A stretch of 64,000 nt of DNA from Pseudomonadota bacterium (GCA_021819245.1 JAKARI010000013.1:1-64000), one strand, 5' to 3'; shown: positions 42,297-52,132, numbered from the stretch's first letter. The notes: generated by a model not told the origin, from the sequence alone. Numbers and translations are program-made.

Positions 42297-43973
42297 ATGA
42301 TAAAGCTTAACCGTTATAGCGCAAAGATCACGGGGCCCAAATCCCAAGGGGCATCGCAGGCGATGCTGTATGGCACGGGGCTTCGGGCCGAAGACATGGA
42401 TAAGGCCCAGGTCGGGATCGGCAGCGTATGGTTTGAGGGCAATACCTGCAATATGCACCTCTTGGACCTTGCCGCCCTGGTCAAGGAGGGCGTGGGGAAG
42501 GCGGGGCTTATCGGTATGCGATTCAATACCGTCGGGGTCTCGGATGGTATGTCCATGGGCACGGATGGGATGAGCTTTTCCCTGCAATCCCGGGACCTTA
42601 TCGCGGATTCGATCGAGACTGTCATGGGCGCGCAGTGGTATGACGCGCAGATCACGCTGCCAGGGTGCGACAAGAATATGCCGGGCTGCATCATCGGCAT
42701 GGCGCGCATCAATCGCCCGGGGCTCATGATCTATGGCGGGACCATCAAGCCCGGTCACGCCCACGGGGAGACGCTCGATATCGTCTCGGCCTTTCAGGCC
42801 TACGGGGCCTTTCTGGCCGGCAAGATCACCGAGGAGCAGCGCAGCGAGGTCATTCATCACGCCTGTCCCGGGCCTGGGGCCTGCGGGGGCATGTACACCG
42901 CCAATACCATGGCCTCGGCGATCGAGGCCCTGGGTATGAGCCTACCCTACAGTTCATCAACGCCTGCGGTCGATGCCGGCAAGCGTGAGGAGTGCCTGCG
43001 CGCAGGGGCGGCGGTGCGTCTCTTGCTTGAGCGAGACATCAAGCCCCGCGACATCATGACTCGTGCCGCCTTTGAAAACGCACTCGCGATGGTGATGGTG
43101 TTGGGGGGGTCTACCAACGCGGTCTTGCATCTTATCGCCATGGCGCGGGCCGTGGATGTCACCCTGACGCTGGAAGACATTCAGGCGGCAAGCGACCGCG
43201 TCCCTCTGCTTGCGGATCTCAAGCCCAGCGGACAATACGTCATGGAGGACCTGCATAAGGCCGGTGGCGTGCCGGCCGTCATGCGCCTTTTGTGGGACCA
43301 TGGCCTGATTCACGGCGACTGCCTGACCGTGACCGGCAAGACCATGGCCGAGAACCTCGCCGTGGCCGAGCCGCTGCGCGCGGGCCAATCCGTGATCCGG
43401 CCCTGGGACCAGCCCATCAAGGCGACTGCGCACATCCAGATCCTATCGGGTAACCTGGCGCCCGGCGGCTCGGTGGCCAAGATCACAGGAAAGGAGGGGC
43501 TGTCTTTTGTCGGGCCGGCCCGGGTATTCGACTCCGAGGAGGCGATGCTGGCAGCCCTCGAGGCCGGCGCGATTCAACGCGGAGATGTCGTCGTCATCCG
43601 CTATGAGGGGCCCAAAGGCGGGCCCGGGATGCCGGAGATGCTGACGCCGACGTCGGCGCTCATGGGGGCCGGGCTCGGGGCCGACGTGGCGCTTATTACA
43701 GACGGCCGGTTCTCGGGGGGGTCGCATGGCTTTATCATTGGCCATGTCGTGCCCGAGGCCCAGGACGGCGGCCCGATCGCGCTCATCCGGGACGGGGACC
43801 GCATCACCATCGATGCGCAGGCGCGGCGCCTGTCGGCGGATGTCAGTGACGAGGAATGGGCGCGGCGGCGGGCGGCGTGGCGTATGCCGCCGTACAAGGC
43901 GACGCGCGGGACCTTGAAGAAATATATCAAGAACGTTCAGAACGCATCCCTTGGGTGCGTGACCGACGAGTAG
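42297..43973 (+). CDS. ilvD: Dihydroxy-acid dehydratase
   Basis: IlvD dehydrates dihydroxy-acids in valine, isoleucine and leucine synthesis with an Fe-S cluster. Cluster and active-site motifs: [30 protein letters not shown] and [17 protein letters not shown]. Also seen are the catalytic region [20 protein letters not shown] and [12 protein letters not shown]. The length is 558 residues from ATG 42297; the ORF track carries a 233-residue extension over the divergent gene. The form, without a long N-terminal extension, is like the archaeal/plant-type enzyme with a probable [2Fe-2S] cluster. Confidence 0.95.
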   Translation: MIKLNRYSAKITGPKSQGASQAMLYGTGLRAEDMDKAQVGIGSVWFEGNTCNMHLLDLAALVKEGVGKAGLIGMRFNTVGVSDGMSMGTDGMSFSLQSRDLIADSIETVMGAQWYDAQITLPGCDKNMPGCIIGMARINRPGLMIYGGTIKPGHAHGETLDIVSAFQAYGAFLAGKITEEQRSEVIHHACPGPGACGGMYTANTMASAIEALGMSLPYSSSTPAVDAGKREECLRAGAAVRLLLERDIKPRDIMTRAAFENALAMVMVLGGSTNAVLHLIAMARAVDVTLTLEDIQAASDRVPLLADLKPSGQYVMEDLHKAGGVPAVMRLLWDHGLIHGDCLTVTGKTMAENLAVAEPLRAGQSVIRPWDQPIKATAHIQILSGNLAPGGSVAKITGKEGLSFVGPARVFDSEEAMLAALEAGAIQRGDVVVIRYEGPKGGPGMPEMLTPTSALMGAGLGADVALITDGRFSGGSHGFIIGHVVPEAQDGGPIALIRDGDRITIDAQARRLSADVSDEEWARRRAAWRMPPYKATRGTLKKYIKNVQNASLGCVTDE

Positions 43974-44024
43974 CGGCGATTATCGCGCCTTCATAAGAAT
44001 CACTCACCAGGAGATCATACCGAC

Positions 44025-44234
44025 ATGACAAAGATTACCGTGAAGGCCAATGGACCGTATCTCGTCACGGGCGCCGACGTGGTCGACGAGACCGGGGCAT
44101 CGTTCCCAGTCGAGGCCGGGAAACCGATTGCGCTCTGTCGTTGCGGGGCGTCACACAAAAAGCCTTTTTGCGACGGCAGCCACATCAAGATCGGGTTTAA
44201 GGCCGCCGAAGGCGCGGCCGCCGCCAAGAAGTGA
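44025..44234 (+). CDS. CDGSH iron-sulfur domain protein
   Basis: The 69-residue protein has the CDGSH signature: CRCGASHKKPFCDGSH, three Cys and one His that bind a labile [2Fe-2S] cluster as in mitoNEET-type proteins. Only one motif is present and there is no membrane anchor. It follows ilvD, itself an Fe-S enzyme, by 51 bases, so co-transcription is possible. Its role is unknown; Fe-S or electron transfer is plausible. Confidence 0.92.
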   Translation: MTKITVKANGPYLVTGADVVDETGASFPVEAGKPIALCRCGASHKKPFCDGSHIKIGFKAAEGAAAAKK

Positions 44235-44412
44235 CGCGATGACGCACGTCCCCGAGGCACATGGCAGCGGGCGGCCCGGCCCAAGGCGGCCAGGGGGCAG
44301 GACCGGGGGCGCGAAGCGTGGAGTTCCCATGGACTTTCAAAGGGTTCCGGGCAACTCCTCGCTGGCGGGTAGCGGATCAGGCCAGCGGCCATGGCGGGCC
44401 GACGAGCGATCC

Positions 44413-44440
44413 TTCACAAATCGGGCCCACACTGTATAGT
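44413..44440 (+). promoter_or_regulatory. Candidate sigma-70 promoter for the zinc-ribbon gene
   Basis: TTCACA and TATAGT are separated by 16 bases, and AGGAGG follows five bases before the ATG at 44463. The remaining part of the 228-base gap after the CDGSH gene shows no gene. Confidence 0.45.
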
Positions 44441-44462
44441 TAAGGGCGAGCAGGAGGCAGTT

Positions 44463-45389
44463 ATGCCCGAGAACACGATTTCCACCCTCTATCGTAAGCC
44501 GTGTCCATCCTGTGCACGCCAATATGCGCGGGATTCCCGGGCCTGCCCGTTTTGCGGCTACACCGAGGCCCTGGCGACCGAGGCCGAGGAGGATCAGGAA
44601 CGACTCTATGGGGAATATCTGGCGGCACGCCGTAAGCAGACCCATGACGAGGTCGAACGGCTGCGCCGGGCCGCGGCCTTGTATCCTGAGGACCGCACGC
44701 GGGAACGCGCCCTGGCACTGGCAATCAGCGATGAACAGGCCCTTGACCGGGAGTGGGCCACCTACCACGAGGGCCGCCAGCAGCGGGTCCTCGAGGAGCC
44801 TGCGCCACGGCACATCACGCTGAGTGCGGACAGCGGCGGGCACGAGCCCGCGGCGGTCGCCGGGCCTGTCGAGGAACAGGCCCGTCCCCTGGCCCACACC
44901 GATGCGCCGGACCAGGGCCGCGAAGAGGCCGCCCACCGCAAGGCCCCTCGTCAGGAGATGCGTCACGAACCGAAAGAGCACGTCCTTGCCGTCGAAAAGG
45001 ACGAGCAGCCGTCGCCTACCCGGGTCGAGGAGAGCGACGCCCAGACCCCCGCGCCCGTGGGCGCCAACCCCGTCGGCGCAAACCGTGAGCGACACCACGA
45101 CCCTAAACGGGTCGGACAGCATGGCGGCACACATCGAGAGGCCGCCCATCCGGAACCCCCGCAGCGGGCCATGGCCGACAAGGAGTGCCCGGTATGCGCG
45201 GCGACCCTGCCCGATGGCGTGGAGCGCTGCGTCTGCGGCTATGTCTTCGGGGCTGATGTCGTGATCGCGACAAGCACATGCCCGCACTGCACGGCGCCGG
45301 TCGTCGCGGGTGTCGAGCGTTGTCGTTGTGGCTACCCGCTCGCCGCGCAGGCGCGGCCATCGGGGATACCGGGGCTGCGGCGGCGCTAG
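44463..45389 (+). CDS. Multi-zinc-ribbon protein of unknown function
   Basis: The 308-residue protein has zinc-ribbon Cys pairs at the N-terminus (CPSC...CPFCGY, about residues 14-33) and two more ribbons at the C-terminus (CPVCAATLPDGVERCVCGY and CPHCTAPVVAGVERCRCGY). After the first ribbon is a charged helical stretch (EAEEDQERLYGEYLAARR). A central region of about 110 residues rich in Glu, Pro, His and Arg is probably disordered. The two C-terminal ribbons are similar to each other and look duplicated. I do not recognise a named family. Zinc ribbons of this sort usually bind proteins or nucleic acids. Confidence 0.75.
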   Translation: MPENTISTLYRKPCPSCARQYARDSRACPFCGYTEALATEAEEDQERLYGEYLAARRKQTHDEVERLRRAAALYPEDRTRERALALAISDEQALDREWATYHEGRQQRVLEEPAPRHITLSADSGGHEPAAVAGPVEEQARPLAHTDAPDQGREEAAHRKAPRQEMRHEPKEHVLAVEKDEQPSPTRVEESDAQTPAPVGANPVGANRERHHDPKRVGQHGGTHREAAHPEPPQRAMADKECPVCAATLPDGVERCVCGYVFGADVVIATSTCPHCTAPVVAGVERCRCGYPLAAQARPSGIPGLRRR

Positions 45390-45425
45390 CCGACCATCCT
45401 CCGGCGGCGGGTCTTTGGCTAGCGC
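45383..45425. terminator. 9-bp inverted repeat enclosing two convergent stop codons
   Basis: GCGCTAGCC and GGCTAGCGC are 25 bases apart. The TAG of the zinc-ribbon gene and the TAG of cbpM on the other strand lie within the arms. This is the same architecture as at 33900-33946. No T-run follows on either strand beyond a short TTT. Confidence 0.55.
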
Positions 45426-45715
45426 AGGCGGGCCTTCAGGCCGCGCACCTCGCGATGCAAATCGTCGATCTCATGCAAGAGGTCCATGATGACTGCGACC
45501 AGCTCCCAGTCGGTATCGAGGCCACGCTTGAGACGGGCCGCGCGCCGCACCAAGCCCACGCAGACGGCCGGATAGCGATCGGCATGCGCGGGCACCACAC
45601 CAAGCGCAATCAGGGCATCAAGCTCCGCGGGCGTCACGCGTGCGCTGCCGCAGAGCTCGGCGTGGGTCACGACCCCGGACTCATCTAAGAGCAGGCCTTC
45701 GAGAATGTCGGTCAT
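45419..45715 (-). CDS. cbpM: Chaperone modulator CbpM
   Basis: The 98-residue protein is read directly after cbpA with an ATGA overlap, the standard cbpA-cbpM order. The N-terminal MerR-like helix-turn region is SGVVTHAELCGSARVTPAELDALIALGVV, followed by VCVGLVRRAARLKRGLDTDWELVAVIMDLL and a C-terminal coiled segment. In E. coli CbpM binds the J domain of CbpA and inhibits it. ATG 45715 is chosen over the ORF-track start by the overlap. Confidence 0.88.
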   Translation of the reverse strand: MTDILEGLLLDESGVVTHAELCGSARVTPAELDALIALGVVPAHADRYPAVCVGLVRRAARLKRGLDTDWELVAVIMDLLHEIDDLHREVRGLKARLR

Positions 45716-46644
45716 GCCGCCGTCTCCCAATGGGCGCGCGGATTGAAGGCGAGGTCGTGGGCCATCGTCTGATACAGTGTGCGCGCGTGCTCGCTCTCGA
45801 CCTTTGGATTGATGATCTCAATCACCACATACTGATCGCCGGCCGGGTTGCCCGGCATGCCGCGCCCTTTCAGGCGCAGTTTCTGGCCAGATTGGGAGTT
45901 TTCGGGTAACCGCAGCTCCACGGTCCCGGCCAGGGTCGGGACCTTGAGCCGTGTGCCGAGGGCCGCCTCCCACGGGGTCACGGGCGCCGTCAGATAGAGG
46001 TCGCGACCGTCGGCGCGGTAGAGCGCGTGCGGGGCGATCGCGACGTCGAGATAGAGATCTCCCGGCCCCCCGGGGCCGGGACTGCCTTGGCCCGCCAGCC
46101 GAATCTGCTGGCCCTGCTGGATACCCTTGGGGATGCGCACATTGAGCGTGCGCGTCTCCGACACCAGGTGCCCTTTGGCATCATGCCGGGGAATGGTCAG
46201 GCGCAGCGCACGGGTGCCCCCGTGAAAGGCCTCTTCCAGCGTGACGGTGATGTGCGCGACCTCATCTGCGCCGCGCGAGGCATGGTGCCCACCGGCCGCC
46301 CTGCCGCCCCCCCCAAACAGGCTCTCGAAGAAGTCGCTGAATCCCTCTCCGTGAAAGACGTGCGCGCCGCCGGCACCATGCGCGGTTTGCTGCCAGTCCG
46401 GGGGCGGCGTGAAGTCCTGATCCGGCTGCCATTGACTGCCCAGGCGATCATAAGCCGCCCGCTTTTCCGGGTCCCGCAAGACCTCGTAGGCCTCACCGAT
46501 CTCCTTGAAGCGTTCCTCGGCCTTCGGCTCTTTGCTGACGTCCGGATGATACCGGCGCGCGAGCTTGCGATAGGCGCGCTTGATGTCCTCGGCGCTCGCC
46601 GTTCGCTCGATCCCCATGATCTGATAATAATCGCGATAGTGCAT
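45712..46644 (-). CDS. cbpA: Curved-DNA-binding protein CbpA (DnaJ-class)
   Basis: CbpA is a DnaJ-like co-chaperone for DnaK and a nucleoid-binding protein. The J domain is at residues 4-70 with HPD at 33-35. A Gly/Phe-rich linker (GFSDFFESLFGGGGRA) is followed by two beta-sandwich C-terminal domains (ITVTLEEAFHGGTRALRL, RIPKGIQQGQQIRLAGQG, KLRLKGRGMPG). The zinc-finger domain of DnaJ is absent, as expected for CbpA. The length is 310 residues. Confidence 0.94.
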   Translation of the reverse strand: MHYRDYYQIMGIERTASAEDIKRAYRKLARRYHPDVSKEPKAEERFKEIGEAYEVLRDPEKRAAYDRLGSQWQPDQDFTPPPDWQQTAHGAGGAHVFHGEGFSDFFESLFGGGGRAAGGHHASRGADEVAHITVTLEEAFHGGTRALRLTIPRHDAKGHLVSETRTLNVRIPKGIQQGQQIRLAGQGSPGPGGPGDLYLDVAIAPHALYRADGRDLYLTAPVTPWEAALGTRLKVPTLAGTVELRLPENSQSGQKLRLKGRGMPGNPAGDQYVVIEIINPKVESEHARTLYQTMAHDLAFNPRAHWETAA

Positions 46645-46676
46645 GGCGCGTTATGTGCGGGCGCTGATGCCCATCT

Positions 46677-48047
46677 TCAAGACCCCCGCTGGGCGCGTGC
46701 CTGCTCAGGCGCGTTGCCCACATAGGTCGCAGGGGTGAGCGTGCGCAGGGCCGCGCGCACCTCGGCCGGGAGCGACAGGCCATCGATGAAGGCCGCCAGA
46801 TCCGAAGCGCTGAGCGCGCGACCGCGACTTAAGTCCTTCAGGCCCTCGTAGCCGCCGGCCAGACCATAACGACGCATGACAGTCTGTACGGCCTCGGTCA
46901 GGACCTCCACATGACTATCGAGATCGGCGCGCATGCGGTGTTCGTCTATCATGAGCTTGCCAAGCCCGCGGGCGCACGCGCGATAGGCGAGCAGGGCGTA
47001 ACCAAAGGCGCTGCCCATGTTGCGCAGGACCGTCGAATCGCTGAGGTCGCGCTGAAAGCGGCTGATCGGGAGCTTGGCCGCGAGGTGGCCGAGAAGGGCA
47101 TTGGCAAGCCCGAGGTTCCCCTCGGCATTCTCAAAATCGATCGGGTTGACCTTGTGCGGCATGGTCGACGAGCCGACCTCGCCTGTGCGGGTCTTTTGGC
47201 GGAAATACCCAAGCGAGATATAGCCCCACAGGTCGCGCGCGAGGTCGATCAGGATGGTGTTGGTGCGGGCTAGGGCGTCGCAGAGCTCGGCCAGCCCGTC
47301 GTGTGGCTCGATCTGAGTCGTATGCGGATTTTGCGAAAGCCCAAGGCCGGACAGGGTGCGCGCGGCCACCTCCGGCCAATCGACCTCGGGATAGGCAACA
47401 TAGTGCGCATTGTAATTACCGACCGCACCATTCATCTTGGCCTGCAGCGGGATCGCACCAAGCTGCGCGCGTGCGCGCGTAAGGCGTGTCACGAATACCC
47501 GAATCTCCTTGCCGATGGTCGTCGGCGAGGCCGGTTGCCCGTGCGTGCGCGCCAGCATGGGGATGTCGGCCGTGGCGCGCGCGAGATCGTCAAGCGCGGT
47601 GATAATGGTATCGAGTGCCGGGATGAGTACCGTGTCGCGCCCGGCCTGCGCCATGAGCGCATAGGCGACATTGTTGACGTCTTCCGAGGTGAGCGCAAAA
47701 TGGACGAATTCGCTCGCGGCCTTCAGGTCCTCGTGGTCTGTCATGAACGTTCGCAGGTAGTATTCTATGGCCTTGACGTCATGATTGGTTTGGGCCTCGA
47801 TGGCCTTGATGGCGGCCCCCGCCGATTCATCGAAATCGGCCACCAGGGCGGCCAGGCGCGCGCGCGCCCCCGGCGAAAATGGGGCCAGTTCGGTAATGGC
47901 TGGTTCGTCGCTCAAACCCACAAGCCAAGCGATCTCGGCACGCAATCGCGCGCGCATGAGGCCGGATTCGCTAAAGATCGACGCAAGCGCGCGTGTGTCG
48001 CGCGCGTAGCGGCCATCAAGGGGAGACAATGCAGACAGTTCGCTCAC
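46677..48047 (-). CDS. purB: Adenylosuccinate lyase
   Basis: PurB acts twice in purine synthesis, releasing fumarate from SAICAR and from adenylosuccinate. The superfamily signature SSTMPHKVNPIDFENAEGN is present, with MLARTHGQPASPTTIGKEI and the N-terminal SALSPLDGRYARDT. The length of 456 residues matches the E. coli protein. In E. coli hflD separates mnmA from purB; here that position is taken by a plus-strand UDG-like gene. Confidence 0.96.
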   Translation of the reverse strand: MSELSALSPLDGRYARDTRALASIFSESGLMRARLRAEIAWLVGLSDEPAITELAPFSPGARARLAALVADFDESAGAAIKAIEAQTNHDVKAIEYYLRTFMTDHEDLKAASEFVHFALTSEDVNNVAYALMAQAGRDTVLIPALDTIITALDDLARATADIPMLARTHGQPASPTTIGKEIRVFVTRLTRARAQLGAIPLQAKMNGAVGNYNAHYVAYPEVDWPEVAARTLSGLGLSQNPHTTQIEPHDGLAELCDALARTNTILIDLARDLWGYISLGYFRQKTRTGEVGSSTMPHKVNPIDFENAEGNLGLANALLGHLAAKLPISRFQRDLSDSTVLRNMGSAFGYALLAYRACARGLGKLMIDEHRMRADLDSHVEVLTEAVQTVMRRYGLAGGYEGLKDLSRGRALSASDLAAFIDGLSLPAEVRAALRTLTPATYVGNAPEQARAQRGS

Positions 48048-48159
48048 ACATATCCTTCCGGCATTTAGCCGCGATCATACGTTGTCGTGACATCCTCCCC
48101 ACCCTGACAGGCCATGCGGCCTGTCATGACGGCAAGACCTGTCGCGCCTTTCGGGACTC

Positions 48160-48804
48160 GTGACAGACCGCGCCCGTTCGCGCCTGCAGGCGCTGGCCGC
48201 CGAGGTACGCGCGTGCCATGCCTGCGACGATCTTCCATACGGCCCGCGCCCGATATTTCAGGCCGCCGCCGAGGCCCGCATCCTCATCATAGGTCAGGCC
48301 CCGGGCCGGCGCGTCCATGACACCGGCATCCCCTGGAACGACCCGAGCGGCGACCGCCTGCGGTCCTGGCTCGGGGTCGATCGCGCGGCCTTTTATGGCC
48401 CCGCTTTCGCCATTATCCCCATGGGGCTTTGCTATCCCGGTTCGGGACCGCGCGGGGACCACCCGCCACGCCGCCGGTGTGCGCCCCTGTGGTTTGCACG
48501 CCTGCGCACACTGTTGCCGGATGTGCGGCTTACGCTGCTCATAGGGCGCTATGCGCAAGCCTATCACCTCACGGGCCCCGGCGCGCGCCACGGCGTCGCC
48601 TGGCACGCCCGTCGCGGGCCCCATTATGGCGCGGTCTGGCCACTGCCGCACCCGTCGGGGCGCAATAACGCATGGCTCGCCCGCCACCCGTGGTTTGCCG
48701 CCGAGATTCTCCCGGCGCTTCAGATCCGGGTGCGCGAAGCCCTCTCAGGCGGGGCATCGAGCGCGATTACGCCCCCCCCGAGACACACGCCCCGTCCGTT
48801 ATAG
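48160..48804 (+). CDS. Uracil-DNA glycosylase superfamily protein
   Basis: The 214-residue protein has motif I IIGQAPGRRVHDTGIPWNDP and a motif II-type HPSGRNNAW, with a CHAC pair near residue 18. This places it in the UDG-like superfamily, near the short variants annotated as uracil-DNA glycosylase family proteins. The set of four cluster-binding cysteines typical of family 4 is not evident. Base-excision activity is therefore possible but not shown. It starts at GTG 48160. Its 3' end overlaps the 3' end of mnmA on the other strand by 85 bases, so the last ~28 residues (Pro/Arg-rich) are suspect. Confidence 0.8.
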   Translation: MTDRARSRLQALAAEVRACHACDDLPYGPRPIFQAAAEARILIIGQAPGRRVHDTGIPWNDPSGDRLRSWLGVDRAAFYGPAFAIIPMGLCYPGSGPRGDHPPRRRCAPLWFARLRTLLPDVRLTLLIGRYAQAYHLTGPGARHGVAWHARRGPHYGAVWPLPHPSGRNNAWLARHPWFAAEILPALQIRVREALSGGASSAITPPPRHTPRPL

Positions 48805-49826
48805 AACACCGCTGACTGGCCAGGGGTGATGGCGCGCTGCGGGCGGGCGAACAGGAGCACAAGCCCCCCCGGGCGCGTCTCGTCGGCCTCCACGCGCAGT
48901 TCTTGCAGCGACTGCCGGTACCGGATCCTGGCAAACCCATGCCAGGGGAGCGCCGGGGGCGGACCCAGCCAGGAGGGGGGGTCGGTGCGGCACGAGGATT
49001 TATAGAGGCTCGGATGACCCTCGCCCTGGGCTATGATGAGCGCATTATCCGCCGGGCGCTTGTCGGTGACATACCAGGCCGCCCCTGGACCACCGACGCC
49101 CAGGCCGTGGCGCTGGCCGATGGTGTAAAACATCAATCCGTCGTGCTGCCCTCGGGGTTCGCCATGGACAGTGTAGATGGGCCCGGGCGCGGCCTTGAGG
49201 TAACGCCCAAGGAAGGACGCGAAATGACGCTCCCCGATAAAGCAGATCCCGCTGCTGCCTTTGCGGTCTGCATTGGCAAGCCCGAGTCGGCGCGCGCGCT
49301 CACGCACCTCGGCCTTGGTGAAGTCGCCTATAGGAAAGCGTACGAACGGCAGAATGGCCGGATCGATGGTATGCAGAAAGTAGCTCTGGTCCTTGTCCTG
49401 ATCGTGCCCCGCAAGTAAGCGCAGATCACCGTCGCAGCGCGCCACGCGCGCGTGATGCCCGGTGGCCATGAGGTCTGCGCCCAGGCCCCGCGCATGACGC
49501 CAGAACACGTCGAACTTGATCTCGCGATTACAGAGGACATCCGGATTGGGGGTAAGGCCCCGCTCGCAGTCCGCGAGGAAGCGGGCGAACACGCGCTCAC
49601 GATAGGATCGCGCGAAATTGGCGGCATGCAGGGGGATTTCGAGGCATTCGGCAACCGCGCGCGCCGACTGATAATCCTCGGCCGCCGGACACAACCCGTC
49701 TTCGTCCTCGTCTTCCCAGTTCTTCATGAATAGGCCCGTGACGCGATAGCCTTGCTCCAAAAGCAAGGCGGCGGCGACGGCTGAATCGACACCGCCGGAC
49801 AGGGCCACGACGACATGGTGTGTCAT
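48720..49826 (-). CDS. mnmA: tRNA-specific 2-thiouridylase MnmA
   Basis: MnmA adds sulfur to U34 of Lys, Glu and Gln tRNAs. The PP-loop VVALSGGVDSAVAAALL is at the N-terminus, with FMKNWEDEDEDGLCPAAED and the two catalytic cysteines in TPNPDVLCNREIKF and SSGICFIGER. ATG 49826 gives 368 residues; the ORF-track extension belongs to the nudJ shadow. It overlaps nudJ by four bases. Confidence 0.96.
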   Translation of the reverse strand: MTHHVVVALSGGVDSAVAAALLLEQGYRVTGLFMKNWEDEDEDGLCPAAEDYQSARAVAECLEIPLHAANFARSYRERVFARFLADCERGLTPNPDVLCNREIKFDVFWRHARGLGADLMATGHHARVARCDGDLRLLAGHDQDKDQSYFLHTIDPAILPFVRFPIGDFTKAEVRERARRLGLANADRKGSSGICFIGERHFASFLGRYLKAAPGPIYTVHGEPRGQHDGLMFYTIGQRHGLGVGGPGAAWYVTDKRPADNALIIAQGEGHPSLYKSSCRTDPPSWLGPPPALPWHGFARIRYRQSLQELRVEADETRPGGLVLLFARPQRAITPGQSAVFYNGRGVCLGGGVIALDAPPERASRTRI

Positions 49827-50266
49827 GGCGCTGGCGCGAGGACGTCGAGCGGGTAGCGCCGCCCGCTCTCGTAGTCCTCTACCGCGCGGCGCACCTGCGG
49901 GCCGCGATGATCGGCCACGCGCGCCATGAGCTCGGTGCGCGTCAACCACAGCGCCTGGTGTATTCCGGCATCGAGCGCCCGGTCTTGTTGATAGGCGCCC
50001 ACATCACCGATGATGGCAAAGCGCACATAGGTGACACCGCTCGCGCCTTCATAGTGATAGACGCCGAGCAGCGCACGCGGTATGAACTCCCACGCCGTCT
50101 CTTCCAGGGTCTCGCGCACGACCGCCTGCACCAGCGACTCATGCCGCTCGAGATGGCCTGCGGGCTGATTCAAGACCAGCCGTCCGGCGACCGTCTCCTC
50201 CACCAGCAGGAACCGCTGGTCACGCTTGACGATCGCCGCGACCGTCACATGGATATCACGGGACAT
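49823..50266 (-). CDS. nudJ: NUDIX hydrolase, NudJ-like
   Basis: The 147-residue protein has the Nudix box [20 protein letters not shown] followed by TAWEF; Ala takes the place of the box's last Gly. NudJ of E. coli hydrolyses thiamin pyrophosphate and other diphosphates, and its gene lies between rluE and mnmA exactly as here. ATG 50266 is the start that gives the typical N-terminus [19 protein letters not shown]; it lies 11 bases within the end of rluE. Confidence 0.9.
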   Translation of the reverse strand: MSRDIHVTVAAIVKRDQRFLLVEETVAGRLVLNQPAGHLERHESLVQAVVRETLEETAWEFIPRALLGVYHYEGASGVTYVRFAIIGDVGAYQQDRALDAGIHQALWLTRTELMARVADHRGPQVRRAVEDYESGRRYPLDVLAPAP

Positions 50267-50810
50267 CGCGGTCATCCCCCACGGTGCGGTAGGTCCCGGT
50301 CGCGAGACCATCCAGGGTGTAGCGGCCGACGGCATAGCGCACAAGCCGCAAGGTCGGGTGGCCGACGGCTGCGGTCATACGCCGCACCTGCCGATTGCGC
50401 CCCTCACGCAGGGTGAGCGCGATCCAGCTCGTGGGTATGGTAAGCCGTACACGGATCGGCGGCGTGCGCGGCCACAACGCGGGCTCGGCAAGCGGCGCGA
50501 CCTCTGCTGCGCGGGTGCGTACCCCATCTAATATCACGCCCGCGGCGAGCGCCTTCAGGGCGCGTTCGTCCGGCACCCCCTCGACCTGGGCCCAGTAGGT
50601 CTTGGGCCAGCCGTTCCCGGGACGGGTGATGCGTGCGGCCAGCGCCGAGGAGTCCGTGAGCACCATGAGCCCCTCCGAATCGAGATCGAGCCGGCCCGCC
50701 GGATAGACGTGCGGTATCGGAATATAGTCCTTGAGCGTGCGCCGTCCGTGGGGATCGGTAAAGCGCGTGAGCACGCCATAGGGTTTGTTGAAGAGAACGA
50801 GATGGGCCAT
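50256..50810 (-). CDS. rluE: 23S rRNA pseudouridine synthase RluE
   Basis: RluE makes pseudouridine 2457 in 23S rRNA. It lacks an S4 domain, starting directly at [23 protein letters not shown], as RluE does. The catalytic motif [20 protein letters not shown] and the later [25 protein letters not shown] are present. ATG 50810 gives 184 residues. It heads the rluE-nudJ-mnmA group and is divergent from icd, as in E. coli. Confidence 0.92.
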   Translation of the reverse strand: MAHLVLFNKPYGVLTRFTDPHGRRTLKDYIPIPHVYPAGRLDLDSEGLMVLTDSSALAARITRPGNGWPKTYWAQVEGVPDERALKALAAGVILDGVRTRAAEVAPLAEPALWPRTPPIRVRLTIPTSWIALTLREGRNRQVRRMTAAVGHPTLRLVRYAVGRYTLDGLATGTYRTVGDDRDVP

Positions 50811-50896
50811 ATCCTGTCCTGCCGGCTCAAGGTTCGCTACAATCGCAGCAGCCATTCATTATACCGCGCGGCGGGTCGCGCCTCACAGAGGGGAGC

Positions 50897-52132
50897 ATGA
50901 AAAACGATAAGGCAAGCGCCGGAGAAAAGATCACGGTGGGGCCGGATTTCCGTTTGCAGGTGCCGGATCATCCTATCATCCCGTTCATCGAAGGCGATGG
51001 CATCGGCGTGGATATCACGCCGGTAATGCGCCGGGTGGTCGATGCCGCGGTCGCCCGGGCCTATGGCCCGGCACGCGCGATCGTGTGGCGCGAGATTTAT
51101 GCGGGAGAGAAGGCCCATGCGCGCACGGGTCACTATCTGCCCAAGGAGACCTTAGCGGACATCGCCGAGTATGTGGTGTCGATCAAGGGCCCGCTTACGA
51201 CACCCGTGGGCGGCGGGATGCGGTCCCTGAACGTCGCGTTGCGCCAGGAACTCGATCTCTATGTCTGTCTGCGCCCGGTGCGCTACTTCCCAGGGGTCCC
51301 CAGCCCGCTCAAGGAGCCGGAGAAGACCGACATGGTGATCTTTCGGGAAAACTCCGAGGATATCTATGCCGGCATCGAGTGGCCGGCGCAGTCGCCGCAG
51401 GCCCGGCAACTCATCACGTTTCTGACAGACACCCTGGGCGTGCGCTCGATCCGCTTTCCCGATACCTCGGGGATCGGCATCAAACCCGTGTCGCAGCAAG
51501 GGACCGAACGGCTGGTGCGCAAGGCCCTGACGTACGCTATGACGCACCGGCGTCCGTCGGTCACGTTCGTGCACAAGGGCAACATCATGAAATATACCGA
51601 GGGGGCGTTTCGGCAATGGGGCTTCGATCTCGCCCGCCGCGAGTTCGGCGCGGTCGAGCACGACGGCCGCCTCATGATCGCGCGTCCGGATGGGGGTTCT
51701 GTGGTGATCAAAGACGTGATCGCCGATGCCTTTTTGCAGCAGATCCTGCTGCGCCCCGAGGAGTACAGCGTGATCGCAACGATGAACCTAAACGGCGATT
51801 ACATCTCCGACGCCCTGGCCGCCCAGGTCGGGGGTATTGGCATGGCCCCTGGCGCCAATCTCTCGGATAGCGTGGCGATGTTCGAGGCCACGCACGGGAC
51901 CGCCCCCCGCTATGCCGGACAAGACAAGGTGAATCCGTCGTCGCTGATCCTGTCTGCGGAGATGATGTTGCACCATATCGGCTGGGCCGAGGCGGCAGAC
52001 CTCATCGTGCGCGGTGTCGGCGGGGCGCTGGCGGCCGGCCGGGTGACCTATGACCTGGCGCGGCTGCGGCCCGGGGCGACCGAGGTCAGTTGTTCGGGCT
52101 TTGGCGAGGCCGTCATAGCGTTCATGGCCTAG
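50897..52132 (+). CDS. icd: Isocitrate dehydrogenase (NADP+)
   Basis: Icd oxidises isocitrate to 2-oxoglutarate. The N-terminal [18 protein letters not shown], the phosphorylation-site region [37 protein letters not shown] and [17 protein letters not shown] are all typical. Cofactor residues point to [19 protein letters not shown] (Arg where E. coli has Lys344, Tyr kept) and TYDLARL (Tyr391 and Arg395 equivalents kept). The length is 411 residues. It is divergent from rluE. Confidence 0.95.
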   Translation: MKNDKASAGEKITVGPDFRLQVPDHPIIPFIEGDGIGVDITPVMRRVVDAAVARAYGPARAIVWREIYAGEKAHARTGHYLPKETLADIAEYVVSIKGPLTTPVGGGMRSLNVALRQELDLYVCLRPVRYFPGVPSPLKEPEKTDMVIFRENSEDIYAGIEWPAQSPQARQLITFLTDTLGVRSIRFPDTSGIGIKPVSQQGTERLVRKALTYAMTHRRPSVTFVHKGNIMKYTEGAFRQWGFDLARREFGAVEHDGRLMIARPDGGSVVIKDVIADAFLQQILLRPEEYSVIATMNLNGDYISDALAAQVGGIGMAPGANLSDSVAMFEATHGTAPRYAGQDKVNPSSLILSAEMMLHHIGWAEAADLIVRGVGGALAAGRVTYDLARLRPGATEVSCSGFGEAVIAFMA

